A program made the translations under genes and the position numbers. This document shows, one piece after another, positions 49,741-60,378 of a stretch of 64,000 bases of DNA; position 1 is the stretch's first letter, and each line of letters opens with the position of its first letter. The DNA comes from Echiichthys vipera (Eukaryota > Chordata > Actinopteri > Perciformes > Trachinidae). The stretch lies in contig OY829650.1 of NCBI GenBank assembly GCA_963691815.1, positions 34,969,077 to 35,033,076 on the forward strand, written 5' to 3'. The notes below the pieces were generated by a model. That model was not told the origin of the DNA. It made no database searches and saw only the letters and a list, made by a program, of their open reading frames with translations.

Positions 49741-51330
49741 GAATGAACAGGATGTTAATGTTCCACACACATACACTTGCATATACATGCATTTATTAAG
49801 AATAAATATTGGTGTCAATAGGGAAAATTAGGGTTTTGCAGTGAGAGTTGATCATTAGACAACCAGAAAGTTAAGGTTTTGATTACTATGCTCAGACAAA
49901 ATCTTTTTTAGCTCACATAAGAAAAAATTCAAGTAATTGAAAGCAACACTGATTATTTCTTATAAAACAAGCATGCCATTGTGGAATGTCTCAAATATAA
50001 CTCCCATTTTACCTGAAGAGGCATCATAGATGTCACAGGTTTGAGTTTCTGGTGATTGAGTTTAGAAAATGCAATATTGATGCATCACTGTAAATCCTGA
50101 CTCATTATTCTGGGTTTTTTGCTTTCACTCTCAATGGTATTTTAATTTTTGGAATTTAATGGTATAGTTTTCTGGGAAAACCTGGTTTAAAAAACTGCCA
50201 TAGTGATGGTGAAGTTTTCAGAAACATACGTCTTGTTTTTGCAAATTGAAGCATTAGATATAACAATAATAATAAGGATAATATTATTAATAATGATAAT
50301 AAGTGGGTCCTGACTGCATCCATAGGAACTGGATGGGTTTTTAAAAGAAAAAATGAATAAATAAATAGATTAAGTTCTATTGCCGCTTATGGATTATTTT
50401 ATGTTTTTGTGGAGATCTCCCAAGCCCTGTATCAAGAAACTTGGCCAATGACTGACTTTTTAGACTGTGACTGCTGAGGCAAACAGCCTCTACCAACTTA
50501 AAATGACCTACCTGATCGAGCTCTGATTGTTTCTTTTTAATTTTTGCATGATAGTTGTATGTCAATAGTTTTATGTCGATCAACAAACACTAACATCTGA
50601 CCCTATTGTATTTTCAATGTGTGCATGTTCTGCATGATACTCATTGTCACACTAATGTTTATGTCAGCTTGAAGCGCTGTACCGTCTTAACTTTTGGGCC
50701 TTTGATCCGACAGCTGAAGATGGAGAACCATTCTTGAATGGAAATGTTTAACAGTGGATCAAAACCATTTGATGCATTGTTTGATACATAGTGTTGATGA
50801 TGATGATGATTCTGTTTTTCTTCATAGATGGTTCTGCGAGGAATCCATCTAACTGCTCTTTCTGTGTTTGCCTTTGAACTAAACTGCCAAAATAACTCGT
50901 CGGCTAAGGCAACAGAGTTATTTGTATTAATCTGTGGTTTTCTTTCAGGCGCAACAGATGATACAGTGTCAGAGTCACAATATGCTTTAATATTGTCCAT
51001 AACTTGCAGACTCTGGGAAAAAACTGTGGCATTCTCACTCCTACAGGAAAACCTTTTGTTTTTAACCTTTTGTCTCCAACACTTTTACCTGTTTACAGCT
51101 AAAAGAGTTCACGCTGACTGTAAAAACTCAGTTTTCACAGGGCAATGCAATAGCAGATGATGATACGGTGTGAATAGAATTGTTTTTGTTTTAAGGTTTT
51201 TCGTTGTTTTTATTTTTCCTTGTCATATTCGGAGAGTTAAAAGTTAACCTCTACTAATGGTTGCAGTGTGTAGTCAAAGAAAGAGTTCGTTGATGATATT
51301 GTGTTATTTCAAGAAAATTATTTGACACTT
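49741..51330. other. ERV-B interior without recognisable gag-pol
   Basis: AT-rich sequence with AATAAT repeats at 50261-50301 and a GATGATGATGAT run at 50795. The frame 50828-51160 has no family resemblance; a FIDGSARNPS-like string at 50820-50850 faintly recalls the RNase H start, but nothing supports it downstream. It probably replaces the protease to integrase region. Confidence 0.35.
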
Positions 51331-51485
51331 TGTGTCAAAAGGGGGGAATGTGAGAAATAACCAAGATTGAACTTACTTTTTTTTGTAACTCTTTATTTAT
51401 CTATGATGTAAATCCCTGTATGTTGATTTACCTAACAGTCAAGCTATGAATGACTGCTGGGGGGATTGTGGATAGGAGACATGGG
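51330..51485 (+). other. Polypurine tract and LTR-start-like sequence inside ERV-B
   Basis: CAAAAGGGGGGAA at 51337-51349 followed at once by TGTGAGAAATAACC looks like a polypurine tract and the first bases of an LTR of another family. About 140 bp later the sequence joins ERV-B integrase at 51490. This suggests that the replaced interior derives from the 3' end of a different retrovirus. Confidence 0.4.
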
Positions 51486-51489
51486 TTCC

Positions 51490-52096
51490 CGGAGTTTACC
51501 ATCCCCAGTCACAAGGGAAAGTAGAAAGAATGAATCAGACTATAAAAAACAAATTGGCCAAAATCTGTGCACAGACCAAAATGAATTGGGTTGACGCCCT
51601 ACCATTAGCCTTGATGTCTGTTAGGAGCTCTGTGAATCAGAGCACAGGTTTCACGCCTTTTGAGTTGCAAACGGGAAGGGCTCTGCCAGGGCCAAAGTCT
51701 AGGCTGCCTGGTATGAAAAATGATGACCAACCACTAACCAACAGAGAGTATTTCCGTGAATTGCAAAGTCTCGTTTCAGCATTCGCCAAACAGGTGACCG
51801 ATCGACTCGGCAACGCGGAGGCCCAGGCAACGCCGGAGACAGAATGGGTGGTGCTGAAGGTCATCAAGCGGAAGTGGTCCGAACCTCGCTGGACAGGTCC
51901 ATACCAGGTGGTGGAGCGAACATCCCACGCCGTCCGACTGAAGGGGAAAGGCGACACTTGGTACCACTGGAGCCAGTGTGCGGCAGCAGCAGAACCACAA
52001 CGCTCCTTGAGTGAGGTGCATCAGGACCTGAAAGCATCGTGCACTGTACCGGCTGGTACAGAAGAAAAGACCACCGACCAACAAGGGGCAGAATAA
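51490..52096 (+). pseudogene. ERV-B integrase, C-terminal half
   Basis: It opens at YHPQSQGKVERMN, which holds the catalytic Glu, and continues to a stop at 52094-52096. A GPYQVV motif (KRKWSEPRWTGPYQVVERT) marks the C-terminal domain, followed by a hydrophilic tail ending TTDQQGAE. The N-terminal zinc module and both catalytic Asp residues are absent. It is about 95 percent identical by eye to the ERV-C integrase, which keeps the core. Confidence 0.88.
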
Positions 52097-52186
52097 TCCC
52101 CTGGTGGCACTGGAGGGAAGGTAGTATACCTGAGCTCGTTAAAACCAACACCCGAAGAAGACGACGTCGCCAGACCCACCATCTCC

Positions 52187-52294
52187 ATGACAACGTGTCA
52201 ACTGAACTTTTTCGTTTTTCTATCTGTAATATTTGCTATTTACTTTGCTTTAGGTTTGCTAAAACTAATACTCACAGGCACCACTAGGTTTTAG
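52187..52294 (+). CDS. 35-codon hydrophobic ORF between pol and env (ERV-B)
   Basis: An ATG at 52187 opens a frame to TAG at 52292-52294. The product starts MTTCQLNFF and has a continuous hydrophobic run of about 20 residues (FVFLSVIFAIYFALGLLKLI), then LTGTTRF. It resembles a single-pass membrane peptide. The same ORF with the same ends is present in ERV-C (60181-60288), differing at three residues. It overlaps another frame (52039-52287, 82 codons) that is also open in both copies and has an Arg6 stretch. Whether either is translated is unknown. Confidence 0.35.
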   Translation: MTTCQLNFFVFLSVIFAIYFALGLLKLILTGTTRF

Positions 52295-52303
52295 TGCTAA
52301 ATC

Positions 52304-54400
52304 ATGCTACTATTTGGTAATAGAGGGGTGTTATTATCGTGTGGTGCTCTAACATGTATAATTGTACCCCTGATTTTTTGGGTATGCGAGGGTCAGCATG
52401 AACAGAGTCAGGCAGTGACACCCCTTAGCCCGTTCTCTCGTGAGAAACGAGGAACGCAAAAAAAGGATAAGTGTATACAGAAATAGGGGGGAATTGAGTT
52501 ATATTACACCCTAAATTCAACCTCGGCATTCCAATTTGACCTATGTAGCGTAATTCCTTGTGGAAGCAAGCCAACTTCGTATAGAGGGTATGACGTATAT
52601 CTCTGCCAGCTGGGGTGGCCAGGGAGCCAGGTTTGGTGTCCTAGCTGGAACCATGTCTTGCAGGCCACCAATCGAGACTTTAACCCGCAAACGACGACCT
52701 CGGAAGGAAAGATAAAAACGGCAGGGTACTTTCGTATACAGAGGGATTTTAGTGCACAAACAAACCCATTAACAATGAGTGTCCTACAATTAACAGCCAA
52801 TCCGTATCCTAACCGCCCAAGTGGACATTGTTGGAACTATACCGAAAACTCCTTCTATTTCTTATTAGGGTTAGATATCACAGGAAAGGACCCTATGGGC
52901 CTAATAAAACTGCACTTACACCCGGCTCGTCCTCAAAACCTCACCGCATTAGCCACTGTGTCCACTCCAGCCCCGGCGACTAAACCGGATCTGGGATCTA
53001 CCTTTAAGGTTATAGACTACTCTCTATTGAAACTGGCAGATGTAGTACGGATGGCTACCGGGTACTCTGAAGAAAACTTGTGGGTATCCTGGGTAGCTCA
53101 GGTAGCGCGAGAACAGAGTGAAGGGGACTGTGTAGCATGTGCATCTGCTCGCCCCAGTTTAGTAACAGTCCCAGCGCCACTCTTTCCACACGACACAGTA
53201 GGCTATAATTGCATGATGAGCTTGACTAACGGCATTGATACCAGCTGTTCCACTCTGGGACATCTGTTTCCCCCGATATCTAACAAAACCACAGTAGGTC
53301 CATTTACGCCCAATAAGAACAATGGTACGTACATATGTTATGAATGGTCTCACTATACCCCAAGATGTAATCTAACTCACAGCAAAATGCCTGATAAACT
53401 CGACTATGGGTCCATAGACTCCTCCTGGTGCAAAGAAATCAGAAACGGAAGTGAAATTGGCACGTGGGCTCGGGCAGGATTGTATTACTATTGCGGCACT
53501 AACCGACTCTATGTCCGTCTTCTCCCACATAGCATTGGGAAATGCGCGATGGTAAGACTGAGAACACCTCTCCTTTTGATAGGCGACCATTTGAGACATC
53601 TGTCTGCCACCGAAACCGTTAGACAGGCACTCACACAACGTCGACGACGTCATGTGCTCGAGAAGCGACACACCGGTTCATTTGATACGTCATTAAACAA
53701 TCCTACGTATATTGATGCAGTTGGAGTACCACGCGGGGTCCCCAACCGATACAAATTAGTGGATCAAGTAGCAGCAGGTTTCGAAAACATCCCCCTTATT
53801 AGTGCTGTGTTCCCGATCACGCCTAACAAAAATGTCGATCGCATCAATTATGTGCATTACAATGTCCTGCGACTAACCTATTTAACCAGGGAAGCAGTCG
53901 AAGGTCTTTCGGCTCAATTAGCCCCGACTTCACTTATGGCAGTTCAAAATAGGATGGCCTTGGACATGGTTTTAGCCGAAAAAGGGTGTGTGTGTGCAAT
54001 GTTTGGGAACATGTGTTGCACGTTCATTCCCAACAATACAGCGCCGGACGGTTCAGTGACCAAGGCCTTAGAAGGATTGCGAACCCTCTCTAAAACTATG
54101 CACGTTCATTCTGGATTGGATAACCCCTTGGATGAATGGTTCACCAGAGTATTTGGAAAATGGAAGACATTGATTCTGTCATTGTTTCTGTCTATCGCTG
54201 TTTTCCTGGCTATACTAGTAACTTGTGGATGCTGTTGTGTACCATGTATCAGATCTTTGATGGTTAGGCTAATCACCACCACCATTGAAGCTAAAGCTCC
54301 TGTCATGATGACCATGCCTCTACTGTTAGCTGAAGAACAGGAAAACCAGGAGAATGAAGATGGTGACTATGTACGGGATATTAGACTGGTCGATGTCTAG
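52304..54400 (+). pseudogene. ERV-B env, full length with one in-frame stop
   Basis: The Met at 52304 is followed by a hydrophobic leader. The only interruption is a TAG at 52484-52486, about 60 codons in. From there the frame is open to 54398-54400. SU has many N-glycosylation sites and Cys residues (GHCWNYTENSFYF, LYYYCGTNRLYVRLLP). An RRRR cluster at about 53640-53652 is a candidate cleavage region. TM has VPRGVPNRYKLVDQVAAGF, NRMALDMVLAEKG and CAMFGNMCC (CX6CC). It then has a membrane segment (LILSLFLSIAVFLAILVTC, about 54165-54225) and a short tail with a Cys cluster and acidic end. It belongs to the gamma-type fish Env group. Confidence 0.9.
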
Positions 54401-54544
54401 ACCCACTACAGATGTGATTCCAACGCTTTTTCTTAAAACCCATGTACGGCTGAACTATAGCATACGGCCGAGCTATATTCATGTTTACTATCAATGATTG
54501 TCTGCAATTGCGAACACTTGATATTGAGCTCTTTTGAGAGCTCA

Positions 54545-54555
54545 AAAGGGGGAAT
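54545..54555 (+). promoter_or_regulatory. ERV-B polypurine tract
   Basis: AAAAGGGGGAA directly before the 3' LTR; it primes plus-strand DNA synthesis in the family. It is preceded by a perfect palindrome, CTTTTGAGAGCTCAAAAG. Confidence 0.85.
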
Positions 54556-55196
54556 TGTGGAAGTAAGAGAAATGAGCTGCTCTCTTCATGTGGCTTTTTG
54601 AAATGGCTAAACTGAAGTTGGTACACAGTGGGGTCATGGTACATAAACCCCTGGAATGAGACTAGTCCTTGCTGGTTGAGCAGATAATAAACTTGCATCA
54701 CAGAGCCTCACAGAAAAGAGAGGAAGATAGAGATCTCGGCCCATTCTCCCATCACCTCGTAAAGATTCTAACAAACAGAGGAAATGCTCATTTCCTCATT
54801 TTAGGCACACACACACATATTCATTAACTAACAAGTTTGTGTGTTGCAAACACAGACACATCTGTCTCTCTAGATAGCCATATAGGGACATGCACTAAAT
54901 TCCTTCTCTCAGCATTTAGTGTTATAAGATGTTGCTAGGCAGATTAACGTCTGTTGCCACCTTTTTTACCTTGGGGGCGTTACCATCAGCCCACCAGTGT
55001 ATTTAAAGCCGCTACTCTTAGACCACAACAGACTCGTCTGATGTATGACCTGGTTGGTGTTGTATCAGAACTTGTCTCCGCTTTGCAAAGTGCTCCAATA
55101 AAGATATTGGTGTGATCTCAAGCCATTGTCTCAAGATCTCTTCTTCCATCCTCCGATCAACGAACCCGGGGAGGCAACTGCAGGTTGATCTCAACA
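54556..55196 (+). repeat. ERV-B 3' LTR
   Basis: 641 bp, the same as the 5' LTR except for one base by eye. Followed by the TGTC duplication at 55197-55200. Confidence 0.93.
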
Positions 55197-55200
55197 TGTC

Positions 55201-55640
55201 ACTGTGAGATTTGCCAGTGGAAAGCTGTCTCAGGTGCCAGAGACATTACCTGTGTGGATAGGAGACCCAGATCCATCTGGACTGTCTTGTCAGCTGTCCA
55301 TCTTAATGTTTTCAGAATGTCCAGTCAACTTATTGGGCAGAGCCGCTTGCTGTTGTTAGGACTAGCACTAATACCTACACCTGGACAAGATAGAGAATAC
55401 GAAGCTAAGCTAGAGAAAGCCACTGCTAAAATCACTGTTACTTATTTGTATGGAGATATAGAAAGTACAGCAGTAGCGGGTGTAACCTTGTCTGATAAAA
55501 CCTCTAAGCTGTATCGGATGTGGACTCCACCTCACATCTCCCTGTATAAAAGTAAAAAGCAACAATGGAAATATCTGAGTAAAATAGTGCGAATGGGGGA
55601 GAGTGCAACAGACTGGGTTGCTACATCAGTGAACATGTGA
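55201..55640 (+). pseudogene. ERV-A protease end and protease-RT linker
   Basis: It continues ERV-A after ERV-B. MSSQLIGQSRLLLLGLALIP corresponds to the protease C-terminal motif (PVNLLGRDLLLKLG-like), frame-altered. Then ITVTYLYGDIESTAV, TPPHISLYKSKKQQWKYLSK and MGESATDWVATS resemble the linker between protease and RT in fish ERVs. A stop at 55640 is followed by unalignable sequence. RT and RNase H are deleted. Confidence 0.6.
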
Positions 55641-55879
55641 TAGCTTAAATACAGGTCTGACCAGCAAAGCATTGTTTTGGACAGTCCAAGTGCAGGGAGG
55701 TACTCATCTGGACCAAAGAGCTCAGTGAAACGTTATGTTAACGAAAAATGAGGAAGAACTTCTAAAAACAATATTGAGCCATGGGTCAACACATGTCTCA
55801 ACAGGAGGGATGGTAGGACAGATACACCAATATTATACTGCCTATAGATTAATATTATACTGCCTATGGATTCAACTCT

Positions 55880-56003
55880 TAAGATAGTAAATAAGATTTG
55901 GATAATGTTCCATATTGATCTGAAGAATCATTGTGCTTACCACCCACAAAGTGCTGGCCTAGTAGAAAGAATGAACGGAACTATTAAGAATAGACTAAAA
56001 AAG
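55880..56003 (+). pseudogene. ERV-A integrase fragment with catalytic Glu
   Basis: IDLKNHCAYHPQSAGLVERM then NGTIKNRLKK in one frame just before the hAT insertion. The two catalytic Asp residues are not present. It continues at 57109. Confidence 0.75.
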
Positions 56004-57100
56004 TAGGGATGCTCGATATTGGCTTTTCTGCCGATATCCGATATTCCGATATTGTCCAAGCCTTAATTTCCGATACCGATATCACCCGATACCGATATAT
56101 GCAGCCTTTTTACACCAACATCACATATCACCTATTATGGAATTAACACATAATGCCTAATTTTATTGTGATGCCCCACTGGATGCATACATAAATGCAA
56201 CACAGCTTTTCAAATGTAAACAGTCTGTACAAAATAAGTTATTGAAAAAAGTGCCATTCATTTATTTGTTTGTGTTTTTAGAGAGAATATTTTGCCTCAA
56301 ATAACACTACAGACAACATCACAACAAGGAAGATGCATAGCTTCAGTCCAGAGTAGTAAACAAACTTAGTTCTCTTCTTCCAGACTGAGTAACGACTGAG
56401 CCGTAACTTGGCAAATAATACAATCAATAAATCAGCAGTCAAGCTCAACATGCTAATGTGTATTGGATCTAACGGATACAGCACCAGAAATTACCTTCTC
56501 GACGTGACAGTAAACAATGCTGTACAATTCGGGTAAGCACTGGTCTGAGAAATACTTGCGACTGGGCGTTATACAGACATAACGGGGCTAGAGGAACTCC
56601 ACACGTTTGGTGAATCCGGCATCCTGAACGATAGAAAAAGTTTGTTTCTCGGTGTCGGCTGTTGCTTCTTTCATCACTTTGCTGCACAGATGTAGCGTAT
56701 AACTCCGCATGATTCTTCTTGAGGTGGATGATCAAATGTGATGTATTAAAGGAAGACGCCTTGTTTCCTCCTCTCATAACGGACGCCTTGCAGTCATTGC
56801 AAAGCGCACATTTACTGTTAGTAGGTGATACTTCCAAACCACGGACATCTCATGCACCGGGCGAGCAAGCTTGTTAGCCACGGTTAGCAACCTACGAGTG
56901 AAGCGTGTTGTTGTTGTTATACGTCATCAAGCACGCGCCTGTAAACGTCCCGTGTTGCATTCACGTACACTCGGAAATGCTGAAGCCTACAGAACTAACT
57001 TTTCGTTTGTAAAAACCCGATACCGATAATTCCCGATATTACATTTTTAACTCAATATCGGCTGATAATATCGGTGGGCCGATATTATCAGACATCCCTA
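56004..57100. mobile_element. hAT transposon with 8-bp duplication
   Basis: Ends TAGGGATG and CATCCCTA. The 8-bp duplication TAAAAAAG is at 55996-56003 and 57101-57108. Subterminal regions are dense in CCGATAT/ATATCGG, mirrored at both ends. The only coding part is a BED-finger fragment on the minus strand, so the element is non-autonomous by deletion of the transposase core. Confidence 0.93.
56469..56837 (-). pseudogene. hAT transposase N-terminal BED zinc finger
   Basis: SKCALCNDCKASVMRGGNKA then FNTSHLIIHLKKNH forms the Cys2-His2 pattern of a BED finger, which binds transposon DNA in this family. Residues after about 50 show no known fold. The RNase-H-like core and the dimerisation domain are missing. 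Confidence 0.75.
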
Positions 57101-57108
57101 TAAAAAAG

Positions 57109-57560
57109 TGTATTGAAGAAACAGGAAGACATGGACGCAATGTTTAGATTTAGTAAAATTATACATAAACATTACCTGTACTTCTGGAATGACACCTTAT
57201 GAAACGTTGTTTGGAAGACCATATAGACTACCCAAATTTAAAAATCAATGGGAAACAGATGATGAGGCTAATTTAGCTGATTATATGAGGTCCATGTTAG
57301 AAAAACAAAGGAACAGCAGGAACTCCAACTAGTGGAACTGGGAGACTGGGTGCTAATAAGAAGCATAAAAAAGAAGCATTGGTATTCACCTAAGTGGGGA
57401 GGGCCGTATCAGGTACTGCTGACATCTCCCACAGCAGTAAAGATAGCAGAATGATTATTGTGGATACATTTAACACACTGCAAAAGGGTCATTTCGGTTG
57501 AAGACTCCGCTAGGGGAGGTGAGCCAAAATCTGATAATAGGGTGGATTCAGAGTTTTAGA
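57109..57560 (+). pseudogene. ERV-A integrase C-terminal part
   Basis: Scraps SGMTPYETLFGRPYRLPKFK near 57185-57240 and LVELGDWVLIRSIKKKHWYS, KWGGPYQVLLTSPTAVKIAE at about 57330-57450. These are the end of the catalytic domain and the GPY-type C-terminal domain. Several frameshifts and a stop at about 57451. Confidence 0.75.
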
Positions 57561-57635
57561 GGCTGGATAGACCTGAAAGTCAGTGAAGCGTTTATAAGAC
57601 ACCAAACCAAGTAGAGGAGATAAATTTAGCCAAAA

Positions 57636-57932
57636 TGACCCAAAGATGGTTAGGAGATGCCATTCATTGCTGGGTGACATCTATCTGTCTAATAATAATG
57701 ATCCTTCATTCCTAATAAGTCTATGCATGTATAATTGTAGTGAAAATGAAAGTGCACCAACTAAACCACAGGTCTCTCCCGCAGGAAAACGGAAAGGAGT
57801 TTTTGCATTTGGAGAACCTAGAGCAGCGTATACTCCAGATGAATGGTTCCAGGCGGCAACAGGGGTATCAGGACATAATAACAACTAGTTAATAATGGTT
57901 GAACAAGCTGCTAACATGTCTAAACAGAACGC
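57636..57932 (+). pseudogene. ERV-A env start, truncated
   Basis: After integrase, ATG 57636 opens MTQRWLGDAIHCWVTSICLI, a signal-like hydrophobic start, with stops soon after. The frame 57646-57888 carries a polar sequence with NCSENESAP and ends at a stop. The match to Env is positional. It is cut at about 57932 by the inverted LTR of ERV-C. Confidence 0.4.
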
Positions 57933-58189
57933 CTTAAAGGAAAAGAAGGCGGCAATGGGCGTTAATCTGCCTGGCAACACATTATAACACTAAAAGCTGT
58001 GTGGAGGAAATTAGTGCATGCCCCTAGATGGCTATCTAGAGAGAACAGATGTGTCTGTGTTTGCACCACAGGAAATTGTTAGTTAATGAGTGTGTGTGTG
58101 TGTGTGTCATAAAATGAGGAAATGAGCATTCCTCTGTTCTTTAGGGTCATAACGAGTTGAGTGTGAGCACGAGATCTATATCTTCCACA
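57933..58189 (-). repeat. ERV-C 3' LTR with internal deletion
   Basis: It starts TGTGGAAG, then continues with ATATAGATCTCG. Compared with the ERV-B LTR about 165 bp between two GGAAG copies are gone. The far end is lost after CTTTAAGGCG, so promoter and poly(A) region are missing. Confidence 0.8.
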
Positions 58190-58344
58190 ATTCCCCCTTT
58201 TGAGCTCTCAAAAGAGCTCAACATCAAGCGTTCGCAATTGCAGAAAATCATTGATAGCAAGCATGGATATAGCTCGGCCGTATGCTATAGTTCGGCCGTA
58301 CATGGGTTTTAAGAAAAGGCGTTGGAATCACATCTGTAGTGGGT

Positions 58345-60171
58345 CTAGACATCGACCAGTCTAATATCCCGTACATAGTCACCATCTTCATTCTCCTGGT
58401 TTTCCTGTTCTTCAGCTAACAGTAGAGGCATGGTCATCATGACAGGAGCTTTACCTTCAATGGTGGTGGTGATTAGCCTAACCATCAAGGATCTGATACA
58501 TGGTACACAACAGCATCCACAGGTTACCAGTATGGCCAGGAAAACAGCGATAGACAGAAACAATGAAAGAATCAATGTCTTCCATTTTCCAAATACTCTG
58601 GTGAACCATTCATCCAAGGGGTTATCCAATCCAGATTGTTCATGCATAGTTTTAGAGAGGGTTGCACATAATTGATGCGATCAACATTTTTGTTGGGCGT
58701 GATCGGGAACACAGCGCTGATAAGGGGGATGTTTTCGAAACCTGCTGCTACTTGATCCGCTAATTTGTATCGGTTGGGAACCCCGCGTGGTACTCCAACT
58801 GCATCAATATACGTAGGATTGTTTAATGACGTATCAAATGAACCGGTGTGTAGTTTCTGGAGCACATGACGTCGTCGACGTTGTGTGAGTGCCTTTCTAG
58901 CGGTTTTGGTGGCAGACAGATGTCTCAAATGGTCGCCTATCATAAGGAGAGGTGTTCTCAGTCTTACCATTGCGCATTTCCCAATGCTATGTGGGAGAAG
59001 ACGGACATAGAGTCGGTTAGTGCCGCAATAGTAATACAATCCTGCCCGAGCCCACGTGCCAATTTCACTTCCGTTTCTGATTTCTTTGCACCAGGCGTTT
59101 ATCAGGCGTTTTGCTGTGAGTTAGATTACATCTTGGGGTATAGTCAGACCATTCGTAACATTGGGCGTAAATGGACCTACTGTGGTTTTGTTAGATATCG
59201 GGGGAAACAGATGTCCCAGAGTGGAACAGCTGGTATCAATGCCGTTAGTCAAGCTCATCATGCAATTATAGCCTACTGTGACGTTTGGAAAGAGTGGCGC
59301 TGGGACTGTTACTAAACTGGGGCAAGCAGATGCACATGCTACACAGTCCCCTTCACCCTGTTCTCGCGCTACCTGAGCTACCCAGGATACCCACAAGTGT
59401 TTTTTCAGAGTACCCGGTAGCCATCCGTACTACATCTGCCGGTTTCAATAGAGAGTAGTCTATGACCTTAAAGGTAGATCCCAGGTCCGGTTTAGTCGCT
59501 GGGGATGGAGCGGACACAGTGGCTAATGCGGTGAGGTTTTGAGGACGAGACGGGTGTAAGTGCAGTTTTATTAGGCCCATAGGGTCCTTTCCTGTGATAT
59601 CTAACCCTAATAAGAAATAGAAGGAGTTTTCGCTATAGTTCCAACAATGTCCACTTGGGAGGTTAGGATACGGATTGGCTGTTAATTGTAGGACACTCAT
59701 TGTTAATGGGTTTGTTTGTGCACTAAAATCCCTCTGTATACGAAAGTACCCCGCCGTTTTTACCTTTCCCTCCGAGGTCGTCGTTTGCGGGTTAAAGTCT
59801 CGATTGGTGGCCTGCCAGACATGGTTCCAGCTAGGACACCAAACCTGGCTCCCTGGCCACCCCAGCTGGCAGAGATATACGTCATACCCTCTATGCGAAG
59901 TTGGCTTGCCTCCACAAGGAATTACGCTACACAGGTCAAATTGGAACGCCAAGGTTAAATTTAGGGTGTAATCTAACTTAATTCCCCCATATTTCTGTAT
60001 GCACTTATCCTTTTTTTGTGGTCCTCGTTTCTTACGAGAGAGCGGGCTAAGGGGTGTCACTGCCTTACTCTGTTCATGCTGACCCTCGCATACCCAAAAA
60101 ATCAGGGGTACAATTATACATGTTAGAGCACCACACGATAGTAACACTCCTCTATTACCAAATAGTAGCAT
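58345..60171 (-). pseudogene. ERV-C env, frameshifted and internally deleted
   Basis: A 272-codon frame from 60171 covers the leader and N-terminal SU without the stop seen in ERV-B. A frameshift lies at about 59400. SU continues at 59396-59121. A further deletion and frame change at about 59095-59160 precedes the frame 59039-58572. TM lacks the whole segment from after NKNVDRINY to KTMHEQSGLDNP, so the heptad/CX6CC region is deleted (join at about 58660-58680). The membrane anchor and tail are open again at 58647-58345. Confidence 0.87.
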
Positions 60172-60180
60172 GATTTAGCA

Positions 60181-60288
60181 CTAAAACCTAGTGGTGCCTG
60201 TAAGTATTAGTTTTAGCAAACCTAAAGCAAAGGAAATAGCAAATATTAAAGATAGAAAAATGAAAAAGTTCAGTTGACACGTTGTCAT
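60181..60288 (-). CDS. 35-codon hydrophobic ORF between pol and env (ERV-C)
   Basis: The same start, length and stop as the ERV-B ORF at 52187-52294. Four nucleotide differences give three residue changes (Val to Ile, Val to Leu, Tyr to Ser), all keeping the segment hydrophobic or small. The overlapping 82-codon frame (60436-60188) is also open here. Confidence 0.35.
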   Translation of the reverse strand: MTTCQLNFFIFLSLIFAISFALGLLKLILTGTTRF

Positions 60289-60378
60289 TGAGATGGTGGG
60301 TCTGGCGACGTCGTCTTCTTCGGGTGTTGGTTTTAACGAGCTCAGGTATACTACCTTCCCTCCAGTGCCACCAGGGGA

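Larger units (their letters stand above)
47004..55196 (+). mobile_element. ERV-B: young provirus with env but little gag-pol
   Basis: Two full LTRs of 641 bp (47004-47644 and 54556-55196) differ at one position by eye (ACCACG versus ACCTCG). They are flanked by TGTC at 47000-47003 and 55197-55200. In order: primer site, structured leader, gag start, a 1.7-kb region without retroviral coding, the C-terminal half of integrase, a short membrane-type ORF, a full-length env with a single stop, the polypurine tract and the 3' LTR. Protease, RT, RNase H and the integrase core are missing. It inserted into the protease of ERV-A. Confidence 0.92.

Noticed and set aside
50828..51160. 110-codon ORF as an ERV-B or host gene
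   Set aside because: No motif, and the preceding DGSA-like string is not followed by RNase H sequence. Treated as unassigned.
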